The translations under genes and the position numbers were made by a program. This document shows, piece after piece, positions 35,128 to 44,796 of a stretch of DNA of 64,000 bases. Where the stretch lies: assembly GCF_000828675.1 (NCBI RefSeq), contig NZ_AP014510.1:1073413-1137412 (forward strand), written 5' to 3'. Numbering within the stretch: the stretch's first letter is position 1; each line of letters begins with the position of its first letter. Under the pieces are notes generated by a model, which saw only the letters and a list, made by a program, of their open reading frames with translations, did no database searches and had not been told where the DNA came from. This DNA comes from Thermotoga profunda AZM34c06. Its GTDB lineage: Bacteria > Thermotogota > Thermotogae > Thermotogales > DSM-5069.

Positions 35128-36159
35128 TTGGAAAATCATGTTGGGATTGCCGGAATTGGAACTTATCTACCAGATAAATATCTCTCAGCCAAGGATTTAG
35201 AAGAACTTACAAAAATTCCTTCAGATGTACTTATTGAGAAGTTTGGAATAGTGGGTAAATATATACCTTCAGAAAGAGATACCACAAGCTTTATGGGGAT
35301 CATAGCTGCACAGCAGGCAATTGAAGATGCTCAGATTGATCCTTTGGAAATTGATGTTGTTATATGGAATGGGGCACAACACAAAGATTATCCATGTTGG
35401 CTTGCAAGTACAAAAGTGGCTTATGAAGTTGGTGCAAAAAATGCTTGGGCTTTTGATATGGAGGCAATGTGTGGTTCGATGATAGTTGGACTTCAAGTGG
35501 CACGATCGCTTATGCTTTCTGAAAAGAACATAAATACAGTTTTGCTTGTAAGTGGTTATAGAAATGTAGATCTTGTGAATCATCAATATAAACATACATC
35601 TTTCATGCTTGATATTGGAGCAAGTGGTTCTGCGGTAGTGCTAAAGAAAAACCTTGGAAAAAATGTACTACTTGGTGTATCAAGTGTTGTCGATGGATCT
35701 TTTGCCGAAGAGTGTGTAATACCGGTTGGTGGAACAAAAAAATGGCCTATGAAGTTACAAGATATTGAGAACTACTATTTTCAGATACCAAATCCAGAAA
35801 GATTCAAAAATCGATTGAATGAAGTCACACTCAAAAATTTCTATTTTGTAATCGATGATGCACTCAAAAAAAGTAGCTTAACAAGAAAAGACATCTCATA
35901 TTTAGCGATATTACATTTTAAGAGATCTGCCCATCTTGAGGTACTCAAAGAGCTTGGTCTCAAAGAAGATCAAACAACTTACTTGGAAAAATATGGACAC
36001 ATGGGTCAAAATGACCAGATTTTTTCAATAAAGGAAGGGTTGCTTGCTGGGAAGATAAAGGATGGTGATATCGTTGTTCTTGTAGGAGCCGGAGTAGGTT
36101 GGACTTGGAACGCCGCAGTTGTTCGTTGGGGTAGCTTGAGAGAACCGATTAATTGGTAG
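35128..36159 (+). CDS. divergent KAS III (FabH-like) enzyme with Cys-His-His residues
   Basis: 343-residue thiolase-fold protein resembling 3-oxoacyl-ACP synthase III and HMG-CoA-synthase-like enzymes. The nucleophile is Cys115 in MEAMCGSMIVGL, the general His is His263 in LAILHFKRSAH, but the FabH Asn (YGN) is His291 (KYGHMG). Cys-His-His is the KAS I/II type of triad, not the FabH type. It could condense, thiolyse or transfer acyl groups on CoA rather than ACP (inference). TTG start at 35128 behind TTGGGGG. First gene of the operon; its 3' end lies 12 nt before the CoA-transferase start. Confidence 0.82.
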   Translation: MENHVGIAGIGTYLPDKYLSAKDLEELTKIPSDVLIEKFGIVGKYIPSERDTTSFMGIIAAQQAIEDAQIDPLEIDVVIWNGAQHKDYPCWLASTKVAYEVGAKNAWAFDMEAMCGSMIVGLQVARSLMLSEKNINTVLLVSGYRNVDLVNHQYKHTSFMLDIGASGSAVVLKKNLGKNVLLGVSSVVDGSFAEECVIPVGGTKKWPMKLQDIENYYFQIPNPERFKNRLNEVTLKNFYFVIDDALKKSSLTRKDISYLAILHFKRSAHLEVLKELGLKEDQTTYLEKYGHMGQNDQIFSIKEGLLAGKIKDGDIVVLVGAGVGWTWNAAVVRWGSLREPINW

Positions 36160-36170
36160 GAGGGGTTACT

Positions 36171-37472
36171 GTGAATTGGAATGATGTCTATAATTCCAAA
36201 GTTGTAGATATTGAGAAAGTACTGAGCATTGTAAAGTCGAATCAAACAATAGTTGTTGGAATGACGCCGGCAGAACCAAAACTCTTTCTTAGAAATTTAC
36301 ACAAAACAGCCAATAGGGTGAGCAATGTCACAGTATTTACATGCCTAAATATGGAAAGTTATCCATTCTACATGGATAAATCTTTCAATAATATCTTTGA
36401 GAACGCATCTTGGTATTTTGGTCAATCAAATAGAGAGGCCGTGAAGGCTGGTTTTGGTACCGTAAGTTATGTTCCGAACAATTTACACCAATCAGGGACA
36501 AATTTACTTGATAGCCGTCCGATAGATATTTTTGTAGGTGTTGCATCGCCAATAGACAAGAATGGTTTTCTGACCTTGTCCGCATCGGTAGTTTATGAAA
36601 AAGATATCGTCGAACAGGCAAAGAATATCGTTTTGGAAGTCAATCCCAACGCTCCAAGGACTCATGGTGATACACATATTCACATAAAAGATGTTCACTA
36701 TGTAGTTGAAGTGGATTATGAACTCCCACAAGTTGAGTTGGTTGAACCTACGGAAACTGAAGCGTTGATTGCACAGCACATAAGCAATTTGATTGAAGAT
36801 GGTTCGACGATTCAACTTGGTATTGGAGGAATACCAAATGCCGTTGCTAAGTTTTTGACAAACAAAAAAGATCTGGGTGTTCATACGGAGATGTTTACTG
36901 AATCTATGATAGATTTGTTTGAAGCTGGTGTAATTACTAACAAAAAGAAAAGCATTTGGAGAGACAAATTCATCTGCGCTTTTGCCTTTGGTACAAAGAG
37001 GATGTATCAGTTTGTTGATGATAATCCCTCAGTGTTTTTCCTCAGAGGAAGGTATGTCAACGATCCTTATGTCATATGCCAGAACGAGAAAATGGTGAGT
37101 ATTAATACCGCATTGATGGTCGATTTAACTGGGAATGTTTGTTCAGAGGCATTGGGCACTCAGCATTACAGTGGCACAGGTGGTCAACTCGATACGCATA
37201 GAGGTGCTGTCAAGAGCAAGGGAGGCAAAGGGATAATAGCGCTGAGATCAACAGCAAAAGGTGGAACGGTTTCGACGATAGTCCCCATTTTACCAGCTGG
37301 TTCACCGATAACTGTGCCGCGGCAGGAAGTGGACTACGTAGTTACAGAATGGGGTGTGGCGTGGTTAAGGGGTAAGACTGTAAGAGAGAGAGCAAAGGTT
37401 TTGATTGAAATTGCACATCCAGATTTTCGAGAAATTCTCAAGGGTGAAGCTCGTAAGTTGCAAATTCTATAA
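36171..37472 (+). CDS. CoA-transferase of the acetyl-CoA hydrolase/4-hydroxybutyrate CoA-transferase family
   Basis: 433 residues. It moves CoA from acetyl-CoA (or another donor) to a carboxylic acid. GIGGIPNAV, the LGVHTEMFTES segment with the glutamate expected near residue 240-244, and the C-terminal QHYSGTGGQLD and GVAWLRGKT segments are diagnostic. GTG at 36171 follows GGAGGGG; the frame extends 6 codons further up inside the previous gene. The context (uptake systems, hydrolases, KAS III-like enzymes) suggests it activates an imported acid. Confidence 0.9.
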   Translation: MNWNDVYNSKVVDIEKVLSIVKSNQTIVVGMTPAEPKLFLRNLHKTANRVSNVTVFTCLNMESYPFYMDKSFNNIFENASWYFGQSNREAVKAGFGTVSYVPNNLHQSGTNLLDSRPIDIFVGVASPIDKNGFLTLSASVVYEKDIVEQAKNIVLEVNPNAPRTHGDTHIHIKDVHYVVEVDYELPQVELVEPTETEALIAQHISNLIEDGSTIQLGIGGIPNAVAKFLTNKKDLGVHTEMFTESMIDLFEAGVITNKKKSIWRDKFICAFAFGTKRMYQFVDDNPSVFFLRGRYVNDPYVICQNEKMVSINTALMVDLTGNVCSEALGTQHYSGTGGQLDTHRGAVKSKGGKGIIALRSTAKGGTVSTIVPILPAGSPITVPRQEVDYVVTEWGVAWLRGKTVRERAKVLIEIAHPDFREILKGEARKLQIL

Positions 37473-37492
37473 AAACGAGGGGAGGTGTTTTT

Positions 37493-38722
37493 GTGAGAAG
37501 GCTTTTCGTGTTTCTTGTTTTATCGATCGCACTCTTTGTCCTGGCCGAAAAACCGATAAAGATCGGTGCAATCTTACCATTGTCCGATATCACCGGTAGG
37601 CAAGCAGCCAATGCAATGAAATTAGCCGTCAAAGAGATCAACGACTCTGGTGGTGTACTTGGTAGACCCATTGAATTGGTCATAGTAGATGATGAAATGA
37701 AACCCGAGAAAGGTGCTGCTGCTGTGGACAAACTCGCTACAGTCGACAAGGTGGATTTCTTTGTTGGTGGGATGTCAAGTGGAGTCCATCTCGCACAGAT
37801 TCCGATTTTGAAAAAGTACAAGAAAATTACCGTTTGGATAGGCGCTGCGTCTTACAAATGTGAAGAAGCCATTGGCGCTGATGCAGATTGGTATTTTCAC
37901 TTACATCCTTGGGATTATTTGCAAGGTGAAAGCTATGCGATAGGTTGGAAAGCCATAACAGAGAAATATCCTCATGTGAGAATCGAAAAAATATTTTTGG
38001 CTTATGAAGAAGGTGCTTTTGGTACGGCATCTTTTAAATCGTACTTGGATGAATTCGAACTTGCCAAAAAAGGTACTGGTGTTTGGACAGGATTGATGAA
38101 GGATCTAAAAGGTGCACCATTCAAGAGTGCAGCTCTTGGCGGTGGAGACTACAGAGCCATGCTTTTGCAAGCAAAGCAATATGACCCAGACCTGTTCATT
38201 TGGGCAGGTTATGATGCCGATGCGGTACCAATGTTAACTCAAGCTAAGGAAATAGGCTTTGTTCCAAAGCTTTTTGTTGGAGCGCCTCCAGGATGGCCTG
38301 CCGATTTTGGTAAGAATCCACTATCAAATGGAGTCGTTCTCTATGGCATGTGGGCTCCAGCATTAAAAGATGTCAGTGCGATCGCAAGGCATTTTTGGGA
38401 TGCATATGTCAAAGAGTTCAACGAAGAACCAGCAACATACTTTGCACCACTTGGTTATACAAACATTTATTTCTTAATCGAAGCGATCAAGAAGGCCGGT
38501 ACACTTGATGATAAAGCAATAATCCAGGCTTTAAGGGAGATAGAATATGAATCTCCAGTGGGTGGAGTATTAAAGATCTCACCAAGCAGAATCATTAAGA
38601 ATCAAGGTTTCCGAGCACAAAAAATTCTTCAATGGCAGAATGGTGTGCAACATGTAATTTGGCCATTTGAATACGCTACAGCCGAACTCATCTATCCATT
38701 TCCGGGTTGGTCAGGTAAATGA
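37493..38722 (+). CDS. Liv-type (branched-chain amino acid family) substrate-binding protein 1
   Basis: 409 residues, type I periplasmic binding fold. Signal peptide to about residue 18 (VLA/EKP) without lipobox. PIKIGAILPLSDITGRQAANAMKLAVKEINDSGG is the family start in pieces: IGAILPLS, then a long first helix. VVDDEMKPEKGAAAVDKL follows. Members bind amino acids, but many bind short-chain acids, amides or aromatic acids, so the substrate is open. It belongs with the permeases at 38775 and 39686 and the ATPases at 40612 and 41328. A hairpin follows. Confidence 0.9.
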   Translation: MRRLFVFLVLSIALFVLAEKPIKIGAILPLSDITGRQAANAMKLAVKEINDSGGVLGRPIELVIVDDEMKPEKGAAAVDKLATVDKVDFFVGGMSSGVHLAQIPILKKYKKITVWIGAASYKCEEAIGADADWYFHLHPWDYLQGESYAIGWKAITEKYPHVRIEKIFLAYEEGAFGTASFKSYLDEFELAKKGTGVWTGLMKDLKGAPFKSAALGGGDYRAMLLQAKQYDPDLFIWAGYDADAVPMLTQAKEIGFVPKLFVGAPPGWPADFGKNPLSNGVVLYGMWAPALKDVSAIARHFWDAYVKEFNEEPATYFAPLGYTNIYFLIEAIKKAGTLDDKAIIQALREIEYESPVGGVLKISPSRIIKNQGFRAQKILQWQNGVQHVIWPFEYATAELIYPFPGWSGK

Positions 38723-38727
38723 AACAG

Positions 38728-38753
38728 AAAGGCTGGGCGACAGCCCAGCCTTT
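38728..38753 (+). terminator. intercistronic hairpin after Liv binding-protein gene 1
   Basis: AAAGGCTGGG / CCCAGCCTTT, a 10-bp stem with a 6-nt loop and a short T4 run, lies between the binding protein and the permease genes. It is likely a partial terminator or mRNA stabiliser. Confidence 0.7.
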
Positions 38754-38774
38754 TGCCTATAGAGAGGTGAAAAG

Positions 38775-39689
38775 ATGAAAAAATTTTTCAATTGGAAAAT
38801 ACTCTTTTCGTTGATGTTGATTGCAGTTGCAATCTTTCGTCCATACGCTTTCTTTTATGGACTTCAGAGAGGAAGTCTTTATTCTTTGATTGCATTACCA
38901 CTTGCTTTGATCCTTGGAATAGTCGGATTGTTGAATCTTGCACACGGTGATTTCCTGACTCTTGGAATGTACATGGGTTATGTGATTTTCAACCAATTTC
39001 ATTTTGATCCAATCATTTCGATGATTTTTATAGGACCATTTCTCTTTCTAATCGGTTTTGCTGTTTACAAATTGACAATTGAAAGAGTTTTGAAGTCACA
39101 CCATTTGAATCTCTTACTCATAACCTTTGGGATATCGATCACCCTTGTTGAGCTGGTGAACGTATTCTGGACTTCAAGGCCAAGGAATATTTACGTGCCA
39201 TATGCCACTCGATCTATCAACATCTTAGGGATTAGTGTTGGTGCGTATGAATTTTTGTATGTTGTCGCAGCTATCTTAATTCTACTCGCGATAATGTTCA
39301 TTTTGAAAAAAACACGGTTTGGACAAGCGGCTTTTGCCGTGGGACAGAACCCCAAAGGAGCAGCTATAGTAGGTATAAATGTAAAACTGGTTTACACAAT
39401 CACTTTCAGTCTGGCAACTGCTATGACAGCCATTTCTGCAGCGTTGATGATGCCAAGAGTTTCCATTTTTCCAAACGTAGGTGGACCCTTTACCATGAAG
39501 TCCTTCTGTCTTACTGCAATGGCTGGTCTTGGAAATCTTCCAGGTATCTTGATCTCTGGCATTACTCTTGGAATAGTTGAAGCAATAGTACAATCGATTC
39601 CCGGTTACAGTGGCTGGTCCGACCTTGTATTTTTCGGTGTCTTGATCTTGGTGATAGCACTTAGAGCTTATCGGAGGGCTGAAAGATGA
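38775..39689 (+). CDS. LivH-type permease 1
   Basis: 304-residue polytopic permease. LNLAHGDFLTLGMYMGY is the hallmark after the first helices, and FGQAAFAVGQNPKGAAIVGINV is the coupling loop of LivH subunits. ATG at 38775 behind AGAGGTG. It pairs with the LivM-type subunit, whose start overlaps its stop by 4 nt. Confidence 0.9.
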   Translation: MKKFFNWKILFSLMLIAVAIFRPYAFFYGLQRGSLYSLIALPLALILGIVGLLNLAHGDFLTLGMYMGYVIFNQFHFDPIISMIFIGPFLFLIGFAVYKLTIERVLKSHHLNLLLITFGISITLVELVNVFWTSRPRNIYVPYATRSINILGISVGAYEFLYVVAAILILLAIMFILKKTRFGQAAFAVGQNPKGAAIVGINVKLVYTITFSLATAMTAISAALMMPRVSIFPNVGGPFTMKSFCLTAMAGLGNLPGILISGITLGIVEAIVQSIPGYSGWSDLVFFGVLILVIALRAYRRAER

Positions 39690-40597
39690 GAAAAGTTCTT
39701 CTCATTATTGGTATACTGGTGTTTGTTACATTTCTTCCAATGTTTGCAGATATGTATCTGATTCATGTTGCCAGCTCGATAATGTTGTTCATGTGTCTTG
39801 CGCTTAGCTGGGACATGATGTTGAGAACTGGCCAACTGTCATTTGGCACGGCTGGTTTTTTTGGACTTGGTGCTTACGCTGCGGTAATAGCCGTTGACGA
39901 TTTTGCAATAACTCCCATCATGAGTATATTTATCGGCGCCATATTTGCCGCGATTGTGGCATTGGGTGTTGGGATTGCTGTTCTAAAACTTCGAGAGATG
40001 TACTTTGCTATTACGACCCTTGCCCTTTCCAGTGTTTTTTTGGTACTTGCTCGAAATCTTTCAGATCTCACTGGTGGCGCGGCAGGTAAGGTACTTTTCA
40101 ATGCGATATTCGATGGCGATCCCAAAAAAACTTATTGGTTGATAATGGTTTTTACATTATTGGTCATAGGCATCTCTGAAATCTTTCAGAGGACCAGAAT
40201 AAGATATGCTATAAGTTCGATAAGAAATGATGAACTTGTCGCAAAATCCAGCGGGATAAACATTTTCAAGTATTTGTTAATCGTTTTTATTATTACTTCT
40301 GCCATACAGGGAGCGGCAGGAGCTATCTATGCTCAGCAATATGCTTTTGTTGAACCAGAAAGCACTTTTTCAGCAAATTTCTTATTGTTGCCTATCGCCA
40401 TGGCATTAGTCGGTGGTATCCATTCAACACTTGGGCCGATAGTGGGAGCCATAATCCTGGGATTTGCTTCGGAATATCTGAAGTTGCTGATGCCTTATGG
40501 GCACTTGATAATATACGGGATAATAATCATTTTGGTCATAATCTTTTTGCGTAAAGGTGTCTATGGAACAATAGTAGATAAAATCAGATCAAATTGA
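39686..40597 (+). CDS. LivM-type permease 1
   Basis: 303 residues with about 8-9 hydrophobic helices. LRTGQLSFGTAGFFGLGAY near residue 50 and RIRYAISSIRNDELVAKSSGIN (coupling loop) identify LivM. It ends soon after the last helix, unlike the second LivM of this operon, which carries a hydrolase. ATGA overlap with the upstream gene. Confidence 0.9.
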   Translation: MRKVLLIIGILVFVTFLPMFADMYLIHVASSIMLFMCLALSWDMMLRTGQLSFGTAGFFGLGAYAAVIAVDDFAITPIMSIFIGAIFAAIVALGVGIAVLKLREMYFAITTLALSSVFLVLARNLSDLTGGAAGKVLFNAIFDGDPKKTYWLIMVFTLLVIGISEIFQRTRIRYAISSIRNDELVAKSSGINIFKYLLIVFIITSAIQGAAGAIYAQQYAFVEPESTFSANFLLLPIAMALVGGIHSTLGPIVGAIILGFASEYLKLLMPYGHLIIYGIIIILVIIFLRKGVYGTIVDKIRSN

Positions 40598-40611
40598 TCG
40601 GAGGTTTTTCT

Positions 40612-41328
40612 ATGGAGATATTGCGACTCGAAAATGTGACAAAACGTTTCGGAGGACTTGTGGCAGTAAACAATGTGAGTTTTGAAATACAGAAAAATGA
40701 AATCTTAGGCATAATAGGACCAAATGGCGCTGGTAAAACTACTCTTACCAGTTTGGTAGCAGGAACACTTCAACCTTCTGCCGGAAGAATCTTCTTCAAC
40801 AGCAGAGAAGTCACTGGAATACCTGCACATATAAGAGCTCAACTGGGTATTTCAAGAACCTTCCAAACTGTGAGACCGCTGAGAGACTTTACAGCACTTG
40901 AAAACATTGTGGTCGGAGCACTTTTTGCAAAAGGTGAAAAACTCAGCAAAGCGATCAAGAGTGCAGAAAAAGTGTGTGAATTTCTCAAACTCGAACGTAA
41001 GGATTTCTATCCTGACAAACTCACAGTCTTTGAGTTGAAAAAATTGGAGATAGCAAGGGCAATTGTTTCAGAGCCAAAAGTACTCTTTCTGGACGAAGTG
41101 ATGGCTGGTTTAAATCACGAAGAGATGATGGAGATGATAGAGATAGTCAAAGCTTTGAGAGACAAAGGCATGGCAATTTGCGTCATAGAACACGTTATGA
41201 GCGTTATAAGTGAATTAACCGACAGGGTTGTGGTTCTTGACAGAGGTGAGATAATTGCCCAAGGTCCATATCAGGAGGTTTCTCAGGACAAACGTGTTAT
41301 AACAGCGTACTTGGGGGAGGAAGATTAA
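40612..41328 (+). CDS. LivG-type ABC ATPase 1
   Basis: 238 residues. Walker A is GPNGAGKTT. The usual LSGGQ signature is replaced by LTVFELKKLEIARA, and Walker B reads VLFLDEVMAGLN, so the DEP is DEV. QLGISRTFQTVRPL is typical LivG. ATG at 40612 follows GGAGG; an in-frame start at 40594 overlaps the previous gene. Stop and the next start overlap by one base. Confidence 0.9.
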   Translation: MEILRLENVTKRFGGLVAVNNVSFEIQKNEILGIIGPNGAGKTTLTSLVAGTLQPSAGRIFFNSREVTGIPAHIRAQLGISRTFQTVRPLRDFTALENIVVGALFAKGEKLSKAIKSAEKVCEFLKLERKDFYPDKLTVFELKKLEIARAIVSEPKVLFLDEVMAGLNHEEMMEMIEIVKALRDKGMAICVIEHVMSVISELTDRVVVLDRGEIIAQGPYQEVSQDKRVITAYLGEED

Positions 41329-42032
41329 TGCTTGAAATAAAAGATCTCAATGTTGCTTATGGTAAGGTTCCAGTTATCTGGGACCTATCGTTAAAAATAG
41401 ATTCAGAGGCTGTTGGATTGTTTGGACCAAACGGTGCTGGTAAGACAACTCTAATAAACTGCATCCTTGGCTTGATTAGACCGGTGAGTGGTACCATAAA
41501 CTTTGAAGGACAAAATATAGTTGGAATGGAAACTCACAAAATTGCACGCCTTGGCATTGCCTTAGTACCTCAAGAAAGAGAACTCTTTCCACTTATGAGC
41601 GTTGAAGAAAATCTCAAAGCCGGGGCAGCCTATATTCCACATGCGAGAAATCACATCGTTGATAGTATGAACTTTGTTTTCACAATTTTTCCAGTTCTCA
41701 AGGAAAGACTTTCTCAAAAGGCAGGTACAATGAGCGGAGGAGAACAAAGAATGCTTGCGGTAGGTAGGGCCTTAATGGCTCGTCCAAAGTTATTGATCCT
41801 TGATGAACCTTCTGTTGGACTTCAACCGTCAATAGTAATAGAGATGTTCGCAAAACTCAGACAGATAAAAAATGAAGGAGTGGCAATACTTTTGACCGAA
41901 CAGAATGTCAAACAAGGTTTAAAGGTAATTGATAGGGGGTATGTAATCGAAAACGGTAGAATAGTACTCGAGGACGAATCAAAAGATCTTGCTCAAAATG
42001 AGCATGTGAAGAAAGCATACCTTGGCGTATGA
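41328..42032 (+). CDS. LivF-type ABC ATPase 1
   Basis: 234 residues. Walker A GPNGAGKTT, signature MSGGEQRMLAVGRAL, Walker B LLILDEPSVGLQP, switch His position replaced by Gln (LLTEQNVKQ), which is usual for LivF. IALVPQERELFPLMSVEENL is a further family marker. Forms the ATPase heterodimer with the preceding LivG. Confidence 0.92.
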   Translation: MLEIKDLNVAYGKVPVIWDLSLKIDSEAVGLFGPNGAGKTTLINCILGLIRPVSGTINFEGQNIVGMETHKIARLGIALVPQERELFPLMSVEENLKAGAAYIPHARNHIVDSMNFVFTIFPVLKERLSQKAGTMSGGEQRMLAVGRALMARPKLLILDEPSVGLQPSIVIEMFAKLRQIKNEGVAILLTEQNVKQGLKVIDRGYVIENGRIVLEDESKDLAQNEHVKKAYLGV

Positions 42033-42045
42033 AAGGAGTGGGTTT

Positions 42046-42792
42046 ATGAGACTTGAAGGAAAGGTTTGTATCATCACTGGTGCAGCAAGTGGTATAGGTA
42101 GGGAGGCATCATTGCTCTTCGCAAAGGAAGGTGCAATAGTTTGTGCTTGTGATCTGGTGAAAGAGCAGTTGGACAAGTTGGTTGAAGATGCGAATAATTT
42201 ACCCGGAAAGATCGATCCATATCTTTTGAATGTTACAAAAAGGGAAGATGTCTTCAAGGTTGTCGAAGAGATTGCCACGAAATACGGTAAGATCGATGTG
42301 CTTGTGAACAACGCCGGTATAACAAGAGATGCCTTGTTAGTGAAGATGACCGAGGAAGAATGGGATGCAGTGATCAATGTAAACCTCAAAGGTGTTTTCA
42401 ACATGACTCAAGCAGTTGCACCTTACATGATCAAAGCTCAGAAAGGTTCTATCATAAACACATCTTCAGTTGTTGGCATATACGGGAATGTTGGACAGAC
42501 CAACTACGCTGCCACAAAAGGTGGCGTGATAGCTATGACCAAGACCTGGGCAAAAGAACTTGCACGCAAAGGAGCTCAAATAAGAGTCAATGCAGTTGCA
42601 CCTGGTTTCATCAAGACACCAATGACCGAGAAGGTACCTGACAAGATCATCGAAGCTGTTGCAACTCGAACTCCATTGGCAAGAATGGGTGAACCAGTGG
42701 AAGTTGCGAATGTGTATTTGTTCCTCGCAAGCGATGAGTCTTCCTTTGTAACGGGGCAGGTAATCGGTGTTGACGGGGGCTTACAACTCTGA
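42046..42792 (+). CDS. short-chain dehydrogenase/reductase, FabG-like
   Basis: 248 residues. NAD(P)-binding TGAASGIG, structural NNAG (LVNNAGITRDALL), catalytic Ser in NTSSVVG and YAATKGG for Tyr and Lys. FabG/PhaB-like proteins interconvert 3-oxoacyl and 3-hydroxyacyl thioesters. Acidic residue after the second strand (CACDLVKEQ) suggests NAD(H) preference (inference). ATG at 42046 behind AAAGGAGTGGG. It lies between two Liv systems, supporting a role in metabolising the imported compound. Confidence 0.9.
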   Translation: MRLEGKVCIITGAASGIGREASLLFAKEGAIVCACDLVKEQLDKLVEDANNLPGKIDPYLLNVTKREDVFKVVEEIATKYGKIDVLVNNAGITRDALLVKMTEEEWDAVINVNLKGVFNMTQAVAPYMIKAQKGSIINTSSVVGIYGNVGQTNYAATKGGVIAMTKTWAKELARKGAQIRVNAVAPGFIKTPMTEKVPDKIIEAVATRTPLARMGEPVEVANVYLFLASDESSFVTGQVIGVDGGLQL

Positions 42793-42806
42793 AAGGGGGA
42801 GTTGGT

Positions 42807-43970
42807 GTGAAAAAATTGATCATTGTGCTGTTGATTCTGGCTTCTGTTTTAGCAGTAGCAGAAGTAGGCGTTTACAAAGACAAAGTAGTTGTTGGCACTT
42901 TTCAAGCGCTTTCAGGACCTTATGCAGTTATAGGTCAAGAAATGTCTAAAGGGCTAAATGCTTATTTCAACTGGATCAACAAAAATGGTGGAGTCTATGG
43001 AAGAAAGATCGAGCTGATCATCGCAGATGATCAATTAGATCCTTCGAAGACTGTTGTTGAAGTCAAAAGGCTTGTAGAGTCAGACAAAGTTTTTGCGATC
43101 GTCGGTGGACTTGGGTCTTATGGTTGTCTTGCGGTTATGGATTACTTAGAGAAGAATGGTGTTCCCTTTGTCTATCAAGGAGCTGGGACAAGTTTACTCG
43201 TGTCACCACCGAAAAAGTACATCTTCGGTGTCCAACCTGATTACACGCTCGAAGGGCAACTGATCGCGAAATTTTTGGTTGAAAATCTTGGTAAGAAGAG
43301 AGTTGCGGTTATATACATGGCTAATGACGTTGGTAAAGAGGGACAAGCCGCAGTGAAAAGCAGATTGGAAAAGTACAATCTCAAACCAGTTCTTGAAGTA
43401 GCTTACAATCCTGCTGAAACAGATTACAGTGCCCTTGCGATTAATGTTTTGAATGCAAATCCCGACTCTATAGTGATCTACGGTTTTATAGTCGATACGA
43501 TACGCTGGATAAAAACGCTGAGAGACTACGGAATAACTGCTCCTGTGGTGACCACCTATGCTAATGCAGACCCAAGTTTTATCACCCTGGGTGGTAAACA
43601 AGTCGAAGGTGTCTATTTAACAGGTTGGGTACCACTTGCGACGCCTGACCGACCGGAGTTTCTCAGAGACTATGAACGAGCCGTTGCGATATTCCAAGAG
43701 ACATATCCCAAACAACTGCCATCTTCTTATGCCGTAGCTGGGTTCATAGCTGCCGAAGTATTCGTTCAAGGATTACTCCAGGCAGGTCCAGATCTAACAC
43801 GTGAAGGACTCGTTCAAGCACTTGAAACCTTCAAGCACTGGAATGGGATACTGACAAAAGACATCACCTGGGGTCCTAATTTGAGACGCGGCAAATCCAG
43901 CATGTACTTCATGAAAATCGATAAAGGCATCTTCACCGCCGTGACTGACTTGATAACATTGGAAAATTAA
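42807..43970 (+). CDS. Liv-type substrate-binding protein 2
   Basis: 387 residues, signal peptide to about residue 20, no lipobox. VVVGTFQALSGPYAVIGQEMSKG and LIIADDQLDPSKTVVEVKRLV are standard for the family; YGCLAVMDYLEKNGVPFVY lines the ligand cleft. Only distantly similar to binding protein 1 by eye, so the two importers may take different ligands. GTG start at 42807 behind GGGGGAG. A strong hairpin follows. Confidence 0.9.
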   Translation: MKKLIIVLLILASVLAVAEVGVYKDKVVVGTFQALSGPYAVIGQEMSKGLNAYFNWINKNGGVYGRKIELIIADDQLDPSKTVVEVKRLVESDKVFAIVGGLGSYGCLAVMDYLEKNGVPFVYQGAGTSLLVSPPKKYIFGVQPDYTLEGQLIAKFLVENLGKKRVAVIYMANDVGKEGQAAVKSRLEKYNLKPVLEVAYNPAETDYSALAINVLNANPDSIVIYGFIVDTIRWIKTLRDYGITAPVVTTYANADPSFITLGGKQVEGVYLTGWVPLATPDRPEFLRDYERAVAIFQETYPKQLPSSYAVAGFIAAEVFVQGLLQAGPDLTREGLVQALETFKHWNGILTKDITWGPNLRRGKSSMYFMKIDKGIFTAVTDLITLEN

Positions 43971-43987
43971 CCTTGCTGCAAATTTAT

Positions 43988-44012
43988 CCCAGAGGGGTAC
44001 TTCCCCTCTGGG
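43988..44012 (+). terminator. intercistronic hairpin after Liv binding-protein gene 2
   Basis: CCCAGAGGGG / CCCCTCTGGG, a perfect 10-bp stem with a TACTT loop, between the binding-protein gene and the ATPase genes. No T-run follows, so read-through into the operon is expected. Confidence 0.72.
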
Positions 44013-44028
44013 AATGGGGGAATTGTAG

Positions 44029-44796
44029 TTGGCTTTGCTCGAAATAAAAGGATTAACGGTGAAATTTGGAGGACTTACCGCCGTTGACGATCTTGATATG
44101 ACAGTTACTGAAGGTACTATACACTCTATTATTGGACCAAATGGTGCTGGAAAGACAACAGTTTTCAATGCCATCACCGGTATTGTAAAACCTCATTCAG
44201 GAAGTATCTTGCTAAACGGGATAGATGTGACACGCTTAAAACCGTATAGAATAATCGAATTTGGTGTCAGCAGAACCTTCCAAAGTGTGGTTGTTTTCAA
44301 ATATCTCACCGTTCTTGAAAATCTATATGTTGGATATCACAGTGTTCTGAAGCTCAATCTTTTAGAAGAATTCCTTCCAAAGAAAAGAAAAATTGCCACG
44401 TGGGAGATGTATTGTAAAGCACTACAGATTGCTGACTTCCTTGGTTTGAAGAGTAGACTTCTAAGTTATGCAGGATCCATACCCTACATGTCACAGAAAC
44501 TTGTGGAAATCGGCAGAGCACTTATGAGTGATCCAAAGATCATACTTCTCGACGAACCAGCAGCAGGTTTGACCGATACCGAAACTGAACAAATGAAAGA
44601 GATCATAAGGCACATAAAAGAAAAAATGAAAATCACGGTATTGCTCGTTGAACACGATATGAGAGTAGTGATGAGTCTATCAGACATGGTGAGTGTTATG
44701 GATTTTGGTAAAAAGATCAGCGAAGGTAGGCCAGAGGTTGTAAGAAACGATAAAGAGGTTATCAAAGCATACTTGGGAGAGAATGAATATGCTTGA
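44029..44796 (+). CDS. LivG-type ABC ATPase 2
   Basis: 255 residues. Walker A GPNGAGKTT, FGVSRTFQSVVVFKYLTVLENL typical of LivG, a weak signature region (SYAGSIPYMSQKLVEIGRAL, without LSGGQ), Walker B IILLDEPAAGLTD, switch His in LLVEHDMRVV. TTG start at 44029 with GGGGG 8 nt upstream. The signature loss parallels LivG 1 and is tolerated because heterodimers need one good composite site. Confidence 0.9.
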   Translation: MALLEIKGLTVKFGGLTAVDDLDMTVTEGTIHSIIGPNGAGKTTVFNAITGIVKPHSGSILLNGIDVTRLKPYRIIEFGVSRTFQSVVVFKYLTVLENLYVGYHSVLKLNLLEEFLPKKRKIATWEMYCKALQIADFLGLKSRLLSYAGSIPYMSQKLVEIGRALMSDPKIILLDEPAAGLTDTETEQMKEIIRHIKEKMKITVLLVEHDMRVVMSLSDMVSVMDFGKKISEGRPEVVRNDKEVIKAYLGENEYA

